From Pseudomonas fluorescens NCIMB 11764 (GTDB taxonomy: Bacteria > Pseudomonadota > Gammaproteobacteria > Pseudomonadales > Pseudomonadaceae): 64,000 nt of DNA. Below, piece after piece: positions 8,619-16,597 of the stretch. The first letter of the stretch is position 1. Every line of letters starts with the position of its first letter. The stretch covers positions 2,066,001 through 2,130,000 of the forward strand of contig NZ_CP010945.1 of the NCBI RefSeq assembly GCF_000293885.2, read 5' to 3'. The translations under genes and the position numbers were made by a program. The notes beneath the pieces were generated by a model. That model worked only from the letters and a program-made list of their open reading frames with translations. It was not told the origin of the DNA and searched no databases.

Positions 8619-10835
8619 ATGCACAACGACGGGAATGTAGTGCCTTTGCACAAGGCGGCTACCGATCAGGCGACACCTTCGCCGCTCGCCCGTGTGCCTG
8701 TGATTCTGCTTCAGGTTCGCGACAAGGCCGCGCTACAGCTCAGGCATGGTTTGCAGGAACTGTTCGATAACGCCGACGACACGCTGTTCGAAATGGCTGA
8801 CCGTGCCCGCGACGACGTCGAGCAGAACCTCTATTTCGAAGCCATGCGCGACTTGCGCCTCAAGCGCAAAAGTATCGAGCGGGTTTTTCTGGAGCAATTC
8901 CTTGAGGCCTTTGTCGGGCTCACCCGGAACGACACTACCAAGCCAGCCTTGCCCAGGGCACTGGTCTTCGACACGCTGGCTGCGCAGTCCGGCGATGACC
9001 TGGAACGCAGCGTGGCGGTGGAGGCCATGGTCAACAAGGTGCTGAGCCGTGACGGTTTCGGTCTCGATCAACTGACCGCTCGGCTCAGCATGTTGCTGGG
9101 CAAGAAGCTGGTGGCTCAGCACAACCCGTTGGGCCCGGCGATGCTGTGTGAATATTTCATGGAGGCCGGGCGTAATCTGGGGGTGGAGATCAAGGTCAAG
9201 CTGATCATTCTGAAACTCTTCGAGCGCTATGTGCTCAGCGACACCGACCAGCTCTACACCGAAGCCAATCAACTGCTGATCGCCACCGGCATATTGCCCG
9301 ACCTCAAGCCCGCGCCGGCGCGGCGTGCGACCGATCGGGCGGAGGCCAGTGTCCATGCCGAGCCCGCCGAAGCCGGTATCCACGCCGGTAGCATGCAGAT
9401 CGACGATGGCGTGCAGGAGGTTTTCGCGGCACTGCAGGAACTGCTGTTTCACGTGCGCGGCAGTGTCGCGCCGACACTGGAAGTCAGCGCCACGGCGCAG
9501 CCGATTTCTACCCGCGACCTGCTGCGCCTGCTCTCGCATTTGCAGCAATACGTGCCGGCGCCTGCTGCCCAGGACGATTTCGACCTGCGCAACCAGCTTG
9601 AACAGCTGCTGACCCGGGTCAGCGTCAAAAGCGGCAAGTCGCGCGTTGTTGGTGTGGCTGATGAAGACGTGATCAACCTGATCGCCATGCTGTTCGAATG
9701 CATCCTCGATGATCGCAATCTGCCGGATTCTCTCAAGGCGCTGATCAGCCGCTTGCAGATCCCGATGCTCAAAGTGGCGGTGCTCGACAAAAGTCTCTTC
9801 AGTCGCAGTAGTCATCCGGCACGCCGTCTGCTCAACGAAATCGCCGCTGCCGCCATGGGGTGGGGGGAATGCGATGACTATCAGCGCGACAGTCTGTACT
9901 TGCGTATCGAGCAAGTGGTTCAGCGCTTGTTGAACGATTTTGTCGACGATCCAGCTATTTTTTCCGAACTGTTGGCGGATTTTCTCGCGTTCACCAGCGA
10001 TGAACGTCGTCGCAGCGAGCTGCTGGAACAACGCACCCGCGACGCTGAAGAAGGTCGCGCCAAAACCGAAATGGCCCGTCAGCGTGTCGAACGGGCGCTG
10101 AACCAGGTGCTGATGGGCAAGGTTCTGCCGCAGCGGGTGGTGGCGTTTGTCCAGGAGGCCTGGAGCCAGGTGCTGTTGCTGACCTGCCTCAAGCACGGCG
10201 ATCAGTCGGCCGAATGGCAAGCCGATGTGCAAACCATGGAACAGCTGGTCTGGAGCGTGCAGCGGCATGACGAACCTGACGCCAGCCTGCGCCTGTTGGC
10301 GCTGGTGCCGGGGTTGCTCAAGTCCCTGCGTGACGGGTTGAACAGTTCGGCGTTCGATCCGTTCGCCACCGGCGAGTTTTTCAGTGAGCTGGAAAGCCTG
10401 CACGTTCAGCTGTTCGAGCGCCCGGATCAGACTCCGGCATCCACCCGGGAAGCCGATGCGCCGGTGATGGTGCAAGTGCAGGAAGAAATCGTGCTGCGCA
10501 CCGCTGACGAAGGGGCGGTGGCGTCGACCTCCGCACGCTTGTCGACGGATGATGCGGGGCTGATTCAGGTCGATCAACTGCGCGTGGGCTGCTGGGTCGA
10601 GTTTCAGGAGGAGGAAGATCACAACCTGCGCTGCAAGCTGGCTGCGATCATCGAGGCCACGGGCAACTACATTTTCGTCGACCGCACCGGGATGAAAGTA
10701 CTGGAACGCAGCCGTACCGGCCTGGCCCTGGATTTTCGCCGGGGCGCGGTGCGAATCCTGGACGACACCTTGCTCTTCGACCGGGCGCTGGAGTCGGTCA
10801 TCGGCAACCTGCGGCGTCTCAATCGCGGCAAGTGA
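8619..10835 (+). CDS. DUF1631 family protein with PilZ-like C-terminus
   Basis: A 738-residue cytoplasmic protein matching the DUF1631 family found in the same nadC-ampD interval of P. aeruginosa (PA4523), where it has sometimes carried an unsupported 'thymidine phosphorylase' label. The body is predicted to be largely helical; the last ~110 residues (from VDQLRVGCWVEFQ on) form a beta-rich segment with YIFVDRTGMKVLERSRTGL, resembling a degenerate PilZ-type barrel. No RxxxR c-di-GMP motif is obvious. The start at 8619 was chosen because CAGGAGG lies 5 nt upstream; an earlier in-frame ATG at 8529 lacks a ribosome site. Function unknown; family placement fairly sure. Confidence 0.85.
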   Translation: MHNDGNVVPLHKAATDQATPSPLARVPVILLQVRDKAALQLRHGLQELFDNADDTLFEMADRARDDVEQNLYFEAMRDLRLKRKSIERVFLEQFLEAFVGLTRNDTTKPALPRALVFDTLAAQSGDDLERSVAVEAMVNKVLSRDGFGLDQLTARLSMLLGKKLVAQHNPLGPAMLCEYFMEAGRNLGVEIKVKLIILKLFERYVLSDTDQLYTEANQLLIATGILPDLKPAPARRATDRAEASVHAEPAEAGIHAGSMQIDDGVQEVFAALQELLFHVRGSVAPTLEVSATAQPISTRDLLRLLSHLQQYVPAPAAQDDFDLRNQLEQLLTRVSVKSGKSRVVGVADEDVINLIAMLFECILDDRNLPDSLKALISRLQIPMLKVAVLDKSLFSRSSHPARRLLNEIAAAAMGWGECDDYQRDSLYLRIEQVVQRLLNDFVDDPAIFSELLADFLAFTSDERRRSELLEQRTRDAEEGRAKTEMARQRVERALNQVLMGKVLPQRVVAFVQEAWSQVLLLTCLKHGDQSAEWQADVQTMEQLVWSVQRHDEPDASLRLLALVPGLLKSLRDGLNSSAFDPFATGEFFSELESLHVQLFERPDQTPASTREADAPVMVQVQEEIVLRTADEGAVASTSARLSTDDAGLIQVDQLRVGCWVEFQEEEDHNLRCKLAAIIEATGNYIFVDRTGMKVLERSRTGLALDFRRGAVRILDDTLLFDRALESVIGNLRRLNRGK

Positions 10836-10899
10836 TCGCGCGCCAGGGGGCTATCGCGGCATACTGGGCGCCAACACAGTCGACGTTGAAGGAACCTGT

Positions 10900-11460
10900 A
10901 TGCAGTTGGACCCCGCGAGCGGTTGGTGTCAGGGCGTGAATGTCTGCCCTTCACCCAACTTCAATGCGCGCCCCACGGGCGAAATTTCCCTGCTGGTGAT
11001 CCACAACATCAGTCTGCCGCCGGCGCAGTTCGCCACCGGCAAGGTGCAGGAGTTTTTCCAGAACCGGCTGGATGTCACAGAGCATCCCTATTTTGAAGGG
11101 ATCGCTGACCTGCGGGTGTCCGCGCACTTTCTGATTGAGCGTAACGGTACTGTCACTCAGTTTGTCTCGTGTCTCGAGCGCGCCTGGCATGCCGGCGTGT
11201 CATGTTTCGATGGCCGGGACACCTGTAACGATTTTTCCGTGGGCATCGAGCTCGAAGGCACGGATGATCTGCCGTTCACCGACGCTCAATATGCGTCGTT
11301 GACGGCCCTGACCTTGCAGCTGCAAAGCACTTTCACGGCCATCACCACGCAGCGCATCTGCGGACATAGCGACATCGCGCCGGGGCGCAAGACCGATCCG
11401 GGGCCGGCGTTCGATTGGGCGCGTTACCGCGCGGCCCTGGCTAAAGAGGAACAAGAATGA
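10900..11460 (+). CDS. ampD: 1,6-anhydro-N-acetylmuramyl-L-alanine amidase AmpD
   Basis: AmpD is the cytoplasmic zinc amidase that strips the peptide from anhydro-muropeptides during peptidoglycan recycling; its loss derepresses AmpC beta-lactamase through AmpR. The 186-residue protein keeps the three zinc ligands at the positions expected from E. coli AmpD: H35 (VIHNIS), H156 (GHSDIAPGRKTDPGP) and D166, plus the catalytic glutamate of GIELEG near 116. The ribosome site is GAAGGA before the ATG at 10900. Its last codons overlap the ampE start (ATGA), indicating translational coupling. Confidence 0.97.
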   Translation: MQLDPASGWCQGVNVCPSPNFNARPTGEISLLVIHNISLPPAQFATGKVQEFFQNRLDVTEHPYFEGIADLRVSAHFLIERNGTVTQFVSCLERAWHAGVSCFDGRDTCNDFSVGIELEGTDDLPFTDAQYASLTALTLQLQSTFTAITTQRICGHSDIAPGRKTDPGPAFDWARYRAALAKEEQE

Positions 11461-12293
11461 GTTTTCTGGTGTTGCTGTTGGCGGTATGGATCGAAAAATT
11501 CTCGGCCCTGCGCCATCGGATTCAACGTGACGGCGGCTGGGTACGCGAGCTGCACAAGCTTGAAGCCAGCCCGCGTCTGGCCAACCGTCCATGGTTGATA
11601 TTGGTGATTCTGGTGTTGCTGCCAGTGGCGTTGCTGGGCCTGTTACTGGTGGTTCTGGAGCCGGTGGCTTACGGTCTGTTGGCGTTGCCGGTGCATTTGC
11701 TGGTGGTCATTTACAGCCTGGGTCGCGGCGATCTGCTGGCCGGTCTCGGGCCGTTTCGCGATGCCTGGCGCCGGGAAGACCTGCAGGCCGCCGCTCACGT
11801 GGCAAAGCGCGACCTGGATATCTGCGCCGACAGCGGCGAGCAACTGCTGGAACGGGTGGAAGGTCATTTGCTCTGGGAGGCCTACCAGAGCTTTTTTGCG
11901 GTGATTTTCTGGTATTTCCTGTTGGGCCCGGTGGCGGCGTTGAGCTACCGACTGCTGGCACTTGCCGAAGAACACGGGCAGAACCTCGCAGTCGTCGAGC
12001 GCGCCGCACAATTGCGCCACGCGTTCGATTGGGTGCCGGTGCGTCTGCTGGCGGCCAGCTTCGCGTTGGTCGGTAACTTTGTCGCGGTCAGCCGGGTGAT
12101 GCTGCACGAACTGCTGAACTGGAACATCAGCGCCGCCCGGTTGATCGAGAAGGTCGGGCTGGTGGCCGGTGAAATTCCCGCGCCGGTGGTCGGCCCGGAC
12201 GGCATCAACAGTCTCGACCGGATCTGGGAGTTGCTGCTGCGAGCGGCGGTGCTCTGGTACGCCGGTTTTGCCCTGTGGACGGTCCTTCCGTAA
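11457..12293 (+). CDS. ampE: AmpE inner-membrane protein
   Basis: AmpE is a polytopic inner-membrane protein encoded with AmpD and long proposed to act as a sensory partner in beta-lactamase induction; its biochemical role is unsettled. The 278-residue product shows hydrophobic segments near 45-85 (one or two helices), around 140-165, around 185-210 and at the C-terminus. The family-typical start MSFLVLLLAVWIEK is preserved. It overlaps ampD by 4 nt. No terminator is visible after it, only a REP-like sequence at 12311. Confidence 0.93.
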   Translation: MSFLVLLLAVWIEKFSALRHRIQRDGGWVRELHKLEASPRLANRPWLILVILVLLPVALLGLLLVVLEPVAYGLLALPVHLLVVIYSLGRGDLLAGLGPFRDAWRREDLQAAAHVAKRDLDICADSGEQLLERVEGHLLWEAYQSFFAVIFWYFLLGPVAALSYRLLALAEEHGQNLAVVERAAQLRHAFDWVPVRLLAASFALVGNFVAVSRVMLHELLNWNISAARLIEKVGLVAGEIPAPVVGPDGINSLDRIWELLLRAAVLWYAGFALWTVLP

Positions 12294-12310
12294 TTCCGAC
12301 ATCCATTCCT

Positions 12311-12355
12311 CTGTGACGAGGGCGCTTGCTCCCGCTGGGGTGCGAAGCGCCCCCC
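12311..12355. repeat. Degenerate REP element
   Basis: CTGTGACGAGGGCGCTTGCT and the following GGGGTGCGAAGCGCCCCC match, with changes, the REP-type sequence found in better-conserved form at 33976, 34085, 53047 and 53155. It is a single copy without an inverted partner. Confidence 0.65.
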
Positions 12356-12509
12356 GGCATTCCATCAGACAGACCTGGTTCCCTCCCGTTAACCTTAAGT
12401 TACAAACCCCCCAGCCGATTTAAGCTATACAGAGATAGCACTGAATAGTGGCTATCTGCTGCCTGTCTGTGCCTGCCAATAAAAATAAGAATGCAAAGGG
12501 AGACTTCCA

Positions 12510-14540
12510 GTGAAGAGCTTGCTCTATCCCGCCGTCGCGCTAATGAATCGCCTGAGCTTCGGCATGAAGTTCAGCCTGATCAGCGTGCTGTTCCTGGTGC
12601 CGATGCTGGTGACCAACTTTTACCTGGTGCGCGATTCCTATCGTGAATTCCAGGGCACCCGGGTCGAACTGCAGAGCCTCGACCTGCTGGGCAGCAGCCT
12701 GACCTTGCGACGCGACCTGGAAACCCTGAACAACCTCGTGCAGATCAACGTCATCCTGGGCCAGTCCGGCAAGGCAGCCGGTGTCGAACCCAAGATCAGT
12801 GCGTTGGAGCAAAGCGTTCTGGCCCGCCTGGAAGGACTTGCGGCGATGACCACCGATCCGGAACAAATCACGGTTTTCGATGGCAAACGCGATGAAATGC
12901 TCGCCGCGTTCAAGGCCCAGCAAGCAGAAAACTCCCTGCAAAGCAAAAGTGCGTTGATCGGCAAATTGCTTGGCAATGCGCAGATTTTCAGCCAGATCAT
13001 TGCCAGCCAGGCAGGGTTGAGCCGCGACAGCCAGGGCGACATGCGTCAGCTTACCGAACTCATTACCAACGTCACGCCGCCCGTGACCCAGACCTTGGGC
13101 GATGGCCGTGCGATGGGCTCCTACTCGCTGGGGCAAGGGTTCCTCAACTCGTCTTCGAGCACCCGTTTCGATGAGTTGCTGGCGCAGATCGAAAAGCTCC
13201 AGGCCGAATACGGCCTGAAATTGCAGGACGCGCTGGGCTCAAGCAAAGCGGCGAGTGAAACCCTGGCCGCCCAGGCCGAGAGCAGTAAGGCAACGCTGAA
13301 AAAAGCCAGTGAACTGTTCGAAGAACAAGTGGTAATGGCCGACACCCTCGATGCGCCGTGGCAGGCCTTTTATGATCAGGTCACCGGCCTGATGGACCAG
13401 ACTTATCAACTCAACGAAGCCACCCTGAAATTCCTCGACACCCAGTTGCAGCAGCGGCTGACTCAGAACCGCACGCACATGGTCTTGCAGGCCGTCGCGT
13501 TGTCGGTGGTGTTTGTGTTGATCTTCTACCTCTATGGCGGTTTCTACGTCTCGACCCGCACCACCCTCAAGCGTCTTGGCGCGATGATGGACAAGGTGGC
13601 AGCCGGTGACATGACCGTGACCTTCAACGCCAACAGCCGTGATGAGCTGGGCGAGTTGGGCGAGGTGTTCAACGGCACCGTGAAGAAAATCCATGACCTG
13701 ATCGAGCGTGTGGGCCATACCGTCGGTGAAGTCGAGCGTCAGGCCGGTCAGGTCGAGAATGTGTCGGCCCAGAGTAACCAGGCCGTTGCGGGGCAGCGCA
13801 CACAGATCGAACAGGTCGCCACGGCCATGAATCAGATGTCGGCCACGTCACTGGAGGTGGCTCGTAGTGCGGCGGCGGCGGTCAGCAGTGCCCACAGTGT
13901 CAACGACGAGACGGTCAGCGGTCGCGGTCTGGTGGAATCGCAACAGGGCAGCATTGCCGCACTGGCCAGCGAGATCGATCAATCGGTGCTGGTGATCAAT
14001 CAACTGGCCAGCGACAGCCAGTCCATCAGTCGGGTGCTGGAGGTGATCAAGAGCATCGCCGAGCAGACTAACCTGCTGGCGCTCAACGCTGCCATCGAGG
14101 CGGCGAGGGCGGGCGAGCAGGGGCGTGGCTTCGCGGTGGTGGCGGACGAGGTCCGGACCCTGGCCAAACGCACCCAACAATCCACTGAAGAAATCGAGCA
14201 GATGATTGCCAAGCTGCACAGCGGTGTCGGCGCGGCGGTGAAAGCCATGGGCACCAGCCATCAAATGGCCAATGGCACGGTGGGGCAGTCGGAAAAGGTC
14301 CAGCAGGCGCTGGAAAATATCCTTGGGGCGGTGGGAATGATCGTCGATCAGAACCAGCAGATCGCCGCTGCCGTGGAACAACAGACCGCCGTGGCGCACG
14401 ACATCGACCAGAACATCGTCGAGATCAACCGAGCCGGCGAGCGCACCGCCGAAGGCGCGCACCAGACCGAGAACGCCAGTCGGGCGTTGTCGGCTCAGGT
14501 GGTGGAGCTTAAACAGCTGATCAGCGCGTTCCGGGTCTAG
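12510..14540 (+). CDS. Methyl-accepting chemotaxis protein
   Basis: A 676-residue chemoreceptor: transmembrane helix 1 at about 20-40, a large periplasmic domain (about 41-325) of helical character, transmembrane helix 2 at about 327-346, HAMP domain (about 347-400) and a cytoplasmic signalling hairpin with its conserved tip [20 protein letters not shown] near 517-540. The C-terminus ([10 protein letters not shown]) lacks the CheR/CheB tethering pentapeptide. It corresponds in position to P. aeruginosa PA4520 downstream of ampE. The ligand is not predictable from the sequence. Its TAG stop lies within CTAG and overlaps, on the other strand, the TAG of the TatD-family gene. Confidence 0.95.
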   Translation: MKSLLYPAVALMNRLSFGMKFSLISVLFLVPMLVTNFYLVRDSYREFQGTRVELQSLDLLGSSLTLRRDLETLNNLVQINVILGQSGKAAGVEPKISALEQSVLARLEGLAAMTTDPEQITVFDGKRDEMLAAFKAQQAENSLQSKSALIGKLLGNAQIFSQIIASQAGLSRDSQGDMRQLTELITNVTPPVTQTLGDGRAMGSYSLGQGFLNSSSSTRFDELLAQIEKLQAEYGLKLQDALGSSKAASETLAAQAESSKATLKKASELFEEQVVMADTLDAPWQAFYDQVTGLMDQTYQLNEATLKFLDTQLQQRLTQNRTHMVLQAVALSVVFVLIFYLYGGFYVSTRTTLKRLGAMMDKVAAGDMTVTFNANSRDELGELGEVFNGTVKKIHDLIERVGHTVGEVERQAGQVENVSAQSNQAVAGQRTQIEQVATAMNQMSATSLEVARSAAAAVSSAHSVNDETVSGRGLVESQQGSIAALASEIDQSVLVINQLASDSQSISRVLEVIKSIAEQTNLLALNAAIEAARAGEQGRGFAVVADEVRTLAKRTQQSTEEIEQMIAKLHSGVGAAVKAMGTSHQMANGTVGQSEKVQQALENILGAVGMIVDQNQQIAAAVEQQTAVAHDIDQNIVEINRAGERTAEGAHQTENASRALSAQVVELKQLISAFRV

Positions 14541-15316
14541 AGAAAGTTAAACAACTCACAGGCATTGTTCGTGCTCGCGGTGGCCAGTTGTTCCGGACTG
14601 ATCGCCATGATTTCAGCCAGCGCCGCACAGATCGCCGGCAAATGCGCCGGGCTGTTGCGTTGACCGGGAAACATGGCGGGCGCCATGTCCGGTGAGTCGG
14701 TTTCCAGCACCACCGACTCCAGCGGCAACTCGGCGAGGACGCGGTGCATGCGCAAGGCCTGCGGCCAGGTCGCCGCGCCGCCAAGACCCAGTTTGAAACC
14801 GAGCTTGATGTACTCGCGGGCCTCTTCCTTGCTGCCGGCGAAGGCGTGAATGATGCCCGCGCGTTTCAACTTGAACCGTTTGAGCGTGGCAATCACCGCC
14901 GCATGGCTGCGTCGCACATGAATCAGCGCCGGCAGATTGAAGTCCGCCGCCAGTTGCAATTGCGCGTCGAACAGCGCCTGCTGGCGCTCGCGGTCGAGGG
15001 TTTCGATGAAGTAATCCAGGCCGATTTCGCCCACCGCACACAATTGGCGGTGACCGGCTAAACGCGTCAGCCAGTCGCCCAGCTCGTGCAAATCGTCGGG
15101 GCGATGATCCTCCAGATACACGGGGTGCAAACCGAACGCCGCATGCAGATCGGGATCGCTCAGCACCAAATCCCAGACGCGCTGCCAATTGGCCTGATAA
15201 ACCCCCAGCACCACGATCCGTCGCACACCGAGGGCGCGGCTCTCGGCGAGCAGCGCCTGACGATCCTCGTCGAAATCCGGAAAATCCAGATGCGTGTGGG
15301 TGTCGATCAGCTCCAC
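14537..15316 (-). CDS. TatD-family metal-dependent hydrolase (YjjV-like)
   Basis: A 259-residue TIM-barrel hydrolase of the TatD/YjjV group, members of which are metal-dependent DNases or deoxyribonucleotide hydrolases. Metal-site motifs are present: DTHTHLDF at 5-12, GEIGLDY near 96-102, LIHVRRS near 130, and [10 protein letters not shown] near 207. The start is GTG (complement at 15314-15316), giving [12 protein letters not shown]. It begins 3 nt after fruR, so the two form a minus-strand operon. I give no gene symbol because Pseudomonas carries several TatD paralogues. Confidence 0.9.
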   Translation of the reverse strand: MELIDTHTHLDFPDFDEDRQALLAESRALGVRRIVVLGVYQANWQRVWDLVLSDPDLHAAFGLHPVYLEDHRPDDLHELGDWLTRLAGHRQLCAVGEIGLDYFIETLDRERQQALFDAQLQLAADFNLPALIHVRRSHAAVIATLKRFKLKRAGIIHAFAGSKEEAREYIKLGFKLGLGGAATWPQALRMHRVLAELPLESVVLETDSPDMAPAMFPGQRNSPAHLPAICAALAEIMAISPEQLATASTNNACELFNFL

Positions 15317-15319
15317 GGT

Positions 15320-16345
15320 TCAGTCCTGGCGAATACGCTGCTTGAAGGTCCGCGCGATGGCTTGCACGCCGGGCTGGTAATCGGATTGCTCGATGGCGGC
15401 GAGGGCCAGTTGCAGTGCTTTGTCGGCGATCAACTGGTGCTGCTGGGCCATGGCGTTGACCGGCAGCGGCAGGAAGTCCAGCAACTGCGTGTCACCGAAC
15501 GTGCCGAGGCGCAGCGGACGGGTTTTCAACGGGAAGTCGTGCAGTGCGTCGAACACGCCCTGAAGCAACACGTAGGACGTGGTCACCAACGCGTCCGGCA
15601 GATGGCCCAGGCGCTGGATCATGTCTTCCATCAACTGTTTGCCGCACTCACGGCTGAAGGATTCGCCGTGTTCGATCAGGATCTCGCCTTTGAACCCGGC
15701 CAGCGCTTCCTTGAACCCGGCCGCCCGCTCCTGGCTGATGCTCAGTTCGGGGCGTGCGCCGATCAGGGCGATCTGCTTGGGCAACGGGTCGAGCAGGCTG
15801 CGTGTCAGTTGCAGGCTGGCTTCGCGATCATCGCTGATCACCGAGCAGAAATGCTCAGGCTCCATGACCCGGTCAATGGCGATGATCGGGACACCCTTGG
15901 CCTGCAACTGACGGTAACTGTCGTCACCGGTCGGCAGGCAGCTGGCGACGATCAACGCGTCGCAACGACGGGCGCGGAACAGTTGCAGCAATTGCCGTTC
16001 GCTGTCCGGCGCGTCGTCGGAGCTGGCGATCAGCAACTGATAACCACGGGCCCGGGCACCTTGTTCCAGCAGTTTGGCGATGCGTGCGTAGCTGGGGTTT
16101 TCCAGGTCCGGCAAAATGAAGCCCAACGTGCGGGTGTGCCGACTGCGCAGCCCGGCCGCCTGGGGGTTGGGCGTGAAGCCATGTTGCTCGACGACCGCGC
16201 GCACGCGCTCGACGGTGGCGCTGCTGATGCGTTGCTGTTCGGCCTTGCCATTGATGACATAACTGGCGGTGGTCACGGACACACCAGCCAGCTGGGCGAT
16301 ATCACTGAGTTTCAACTCGGGTTTTCCTTGTTTGTCGGCCGACAT
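15320..16345 (-). CDS. fruR: Fructose operon repressor FruR/Cra (LacI family)
   Basis: A 341-residue LacI/GalR-type repressor with an N-terminal helix-turn-helix (KLSDIAQLAGVSVTTASYVI, about 12-31), a hinge, and a periplasmic-binding-type effector domain. It faces fruBKA across a 252-nt intergenic region containing a FruR/Cra operator. In P. putida the orthologue acts as a local regulator of fruBKA responding to fructose-1-phosphate rather than as the global Cra of enterics. I chose the ATG at 16345 (MSADKQGKPELKL); the open frame continues upstream only to a TTG lacking a ribosome site. Confidence 0.94.
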   Translation of the reverse strand: MSADKQGKPELKLSDIAQLAGVSVTTASYVINGKAEQQRISSATVERVRAVVEQHGFTPNPQAAGLRSRHTRTLGFILPDLENPSYARIAKLLEQGARARGYQLLIASSDDAPDSERQLLQLFRARRCDALIVASCLPTGDDSYRQLQAKGVPIIAIDRVMEPEHFCSVISDDREASLQLTRSLLDPLPKQIALIGARPELSISQERAAGFKEALAGFKGEILIEHGESFSRECGKQLMEDMIQRLGHLPDALVTTSYVLLQGVFDALHDFPLKTRPLRLGTFGDTQLLDFLPLPVNAMAQQHQLIADKALQLALAAIEQSDYQPGVQAIARTFKQRIRQD

Positions 16346-16452
16346 TTTCGCCAATCCTACCCGATTCGGGCAGGCAACTATTGTCGCAGCCAATCCGACA
16401 AGTTGGGCTTCAAGGATGGGACATAATCGAGTAACGTGCCAATCATTCTAGA

Positions 16453-16464
16453 TTAAACGTTTCA
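16453..16464. promoter_or_regulatory. FruR/Cra operator in the fruR-fruB intergenic region
   Basis: TTAAACGTTTCA is identical to the operator I know as reported for P. putida Cra upstream of fruBKA. It lies 108 nt upstream of fruR and 133 nt upstream of fruB. A second, weaker half-match (TACGTTTCAGG) begins at 16479. The arrangement allows one repressor to act on both divergent units. Confidence 0.85.
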
Positions 16465-16566
16465 GCAAGCGTATTTTCTACGTTTCAGGTGCATTTGGCC
16501 GGTTCTGCCGTGAAACCGCCAAAAGTGATGATTAAGCGCCTAAGCTGACTCATTCAAAACAATACC

Positions 16567-16584
16567 TGGCACCTCAAGGTGCCA
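16567..16584 (+). promoter_or_regulatory. Hairpin immediately upstream of the fruB ribosome binding site
   Basis: TGGCACC and GGTGCCA form a perfect 7-bp stem with a TCAA loop. The stem ends three nucleotides before the AAGGAGA Shine-Dalgarno sequence (16587-16593), so it could influence fruB translation or message stability. It is not a terminator (followed by A5). Confidence 0.55.
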
Positions 16585-16597
16585 AAAAGGAGAAAGC

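Noticed and set aside
8529..10835. 'Thymidine phosphorylase' label for the DUF1631 gene
   Set aside because: None of the phosphorylase motifs is present; the label is a database carry-over.
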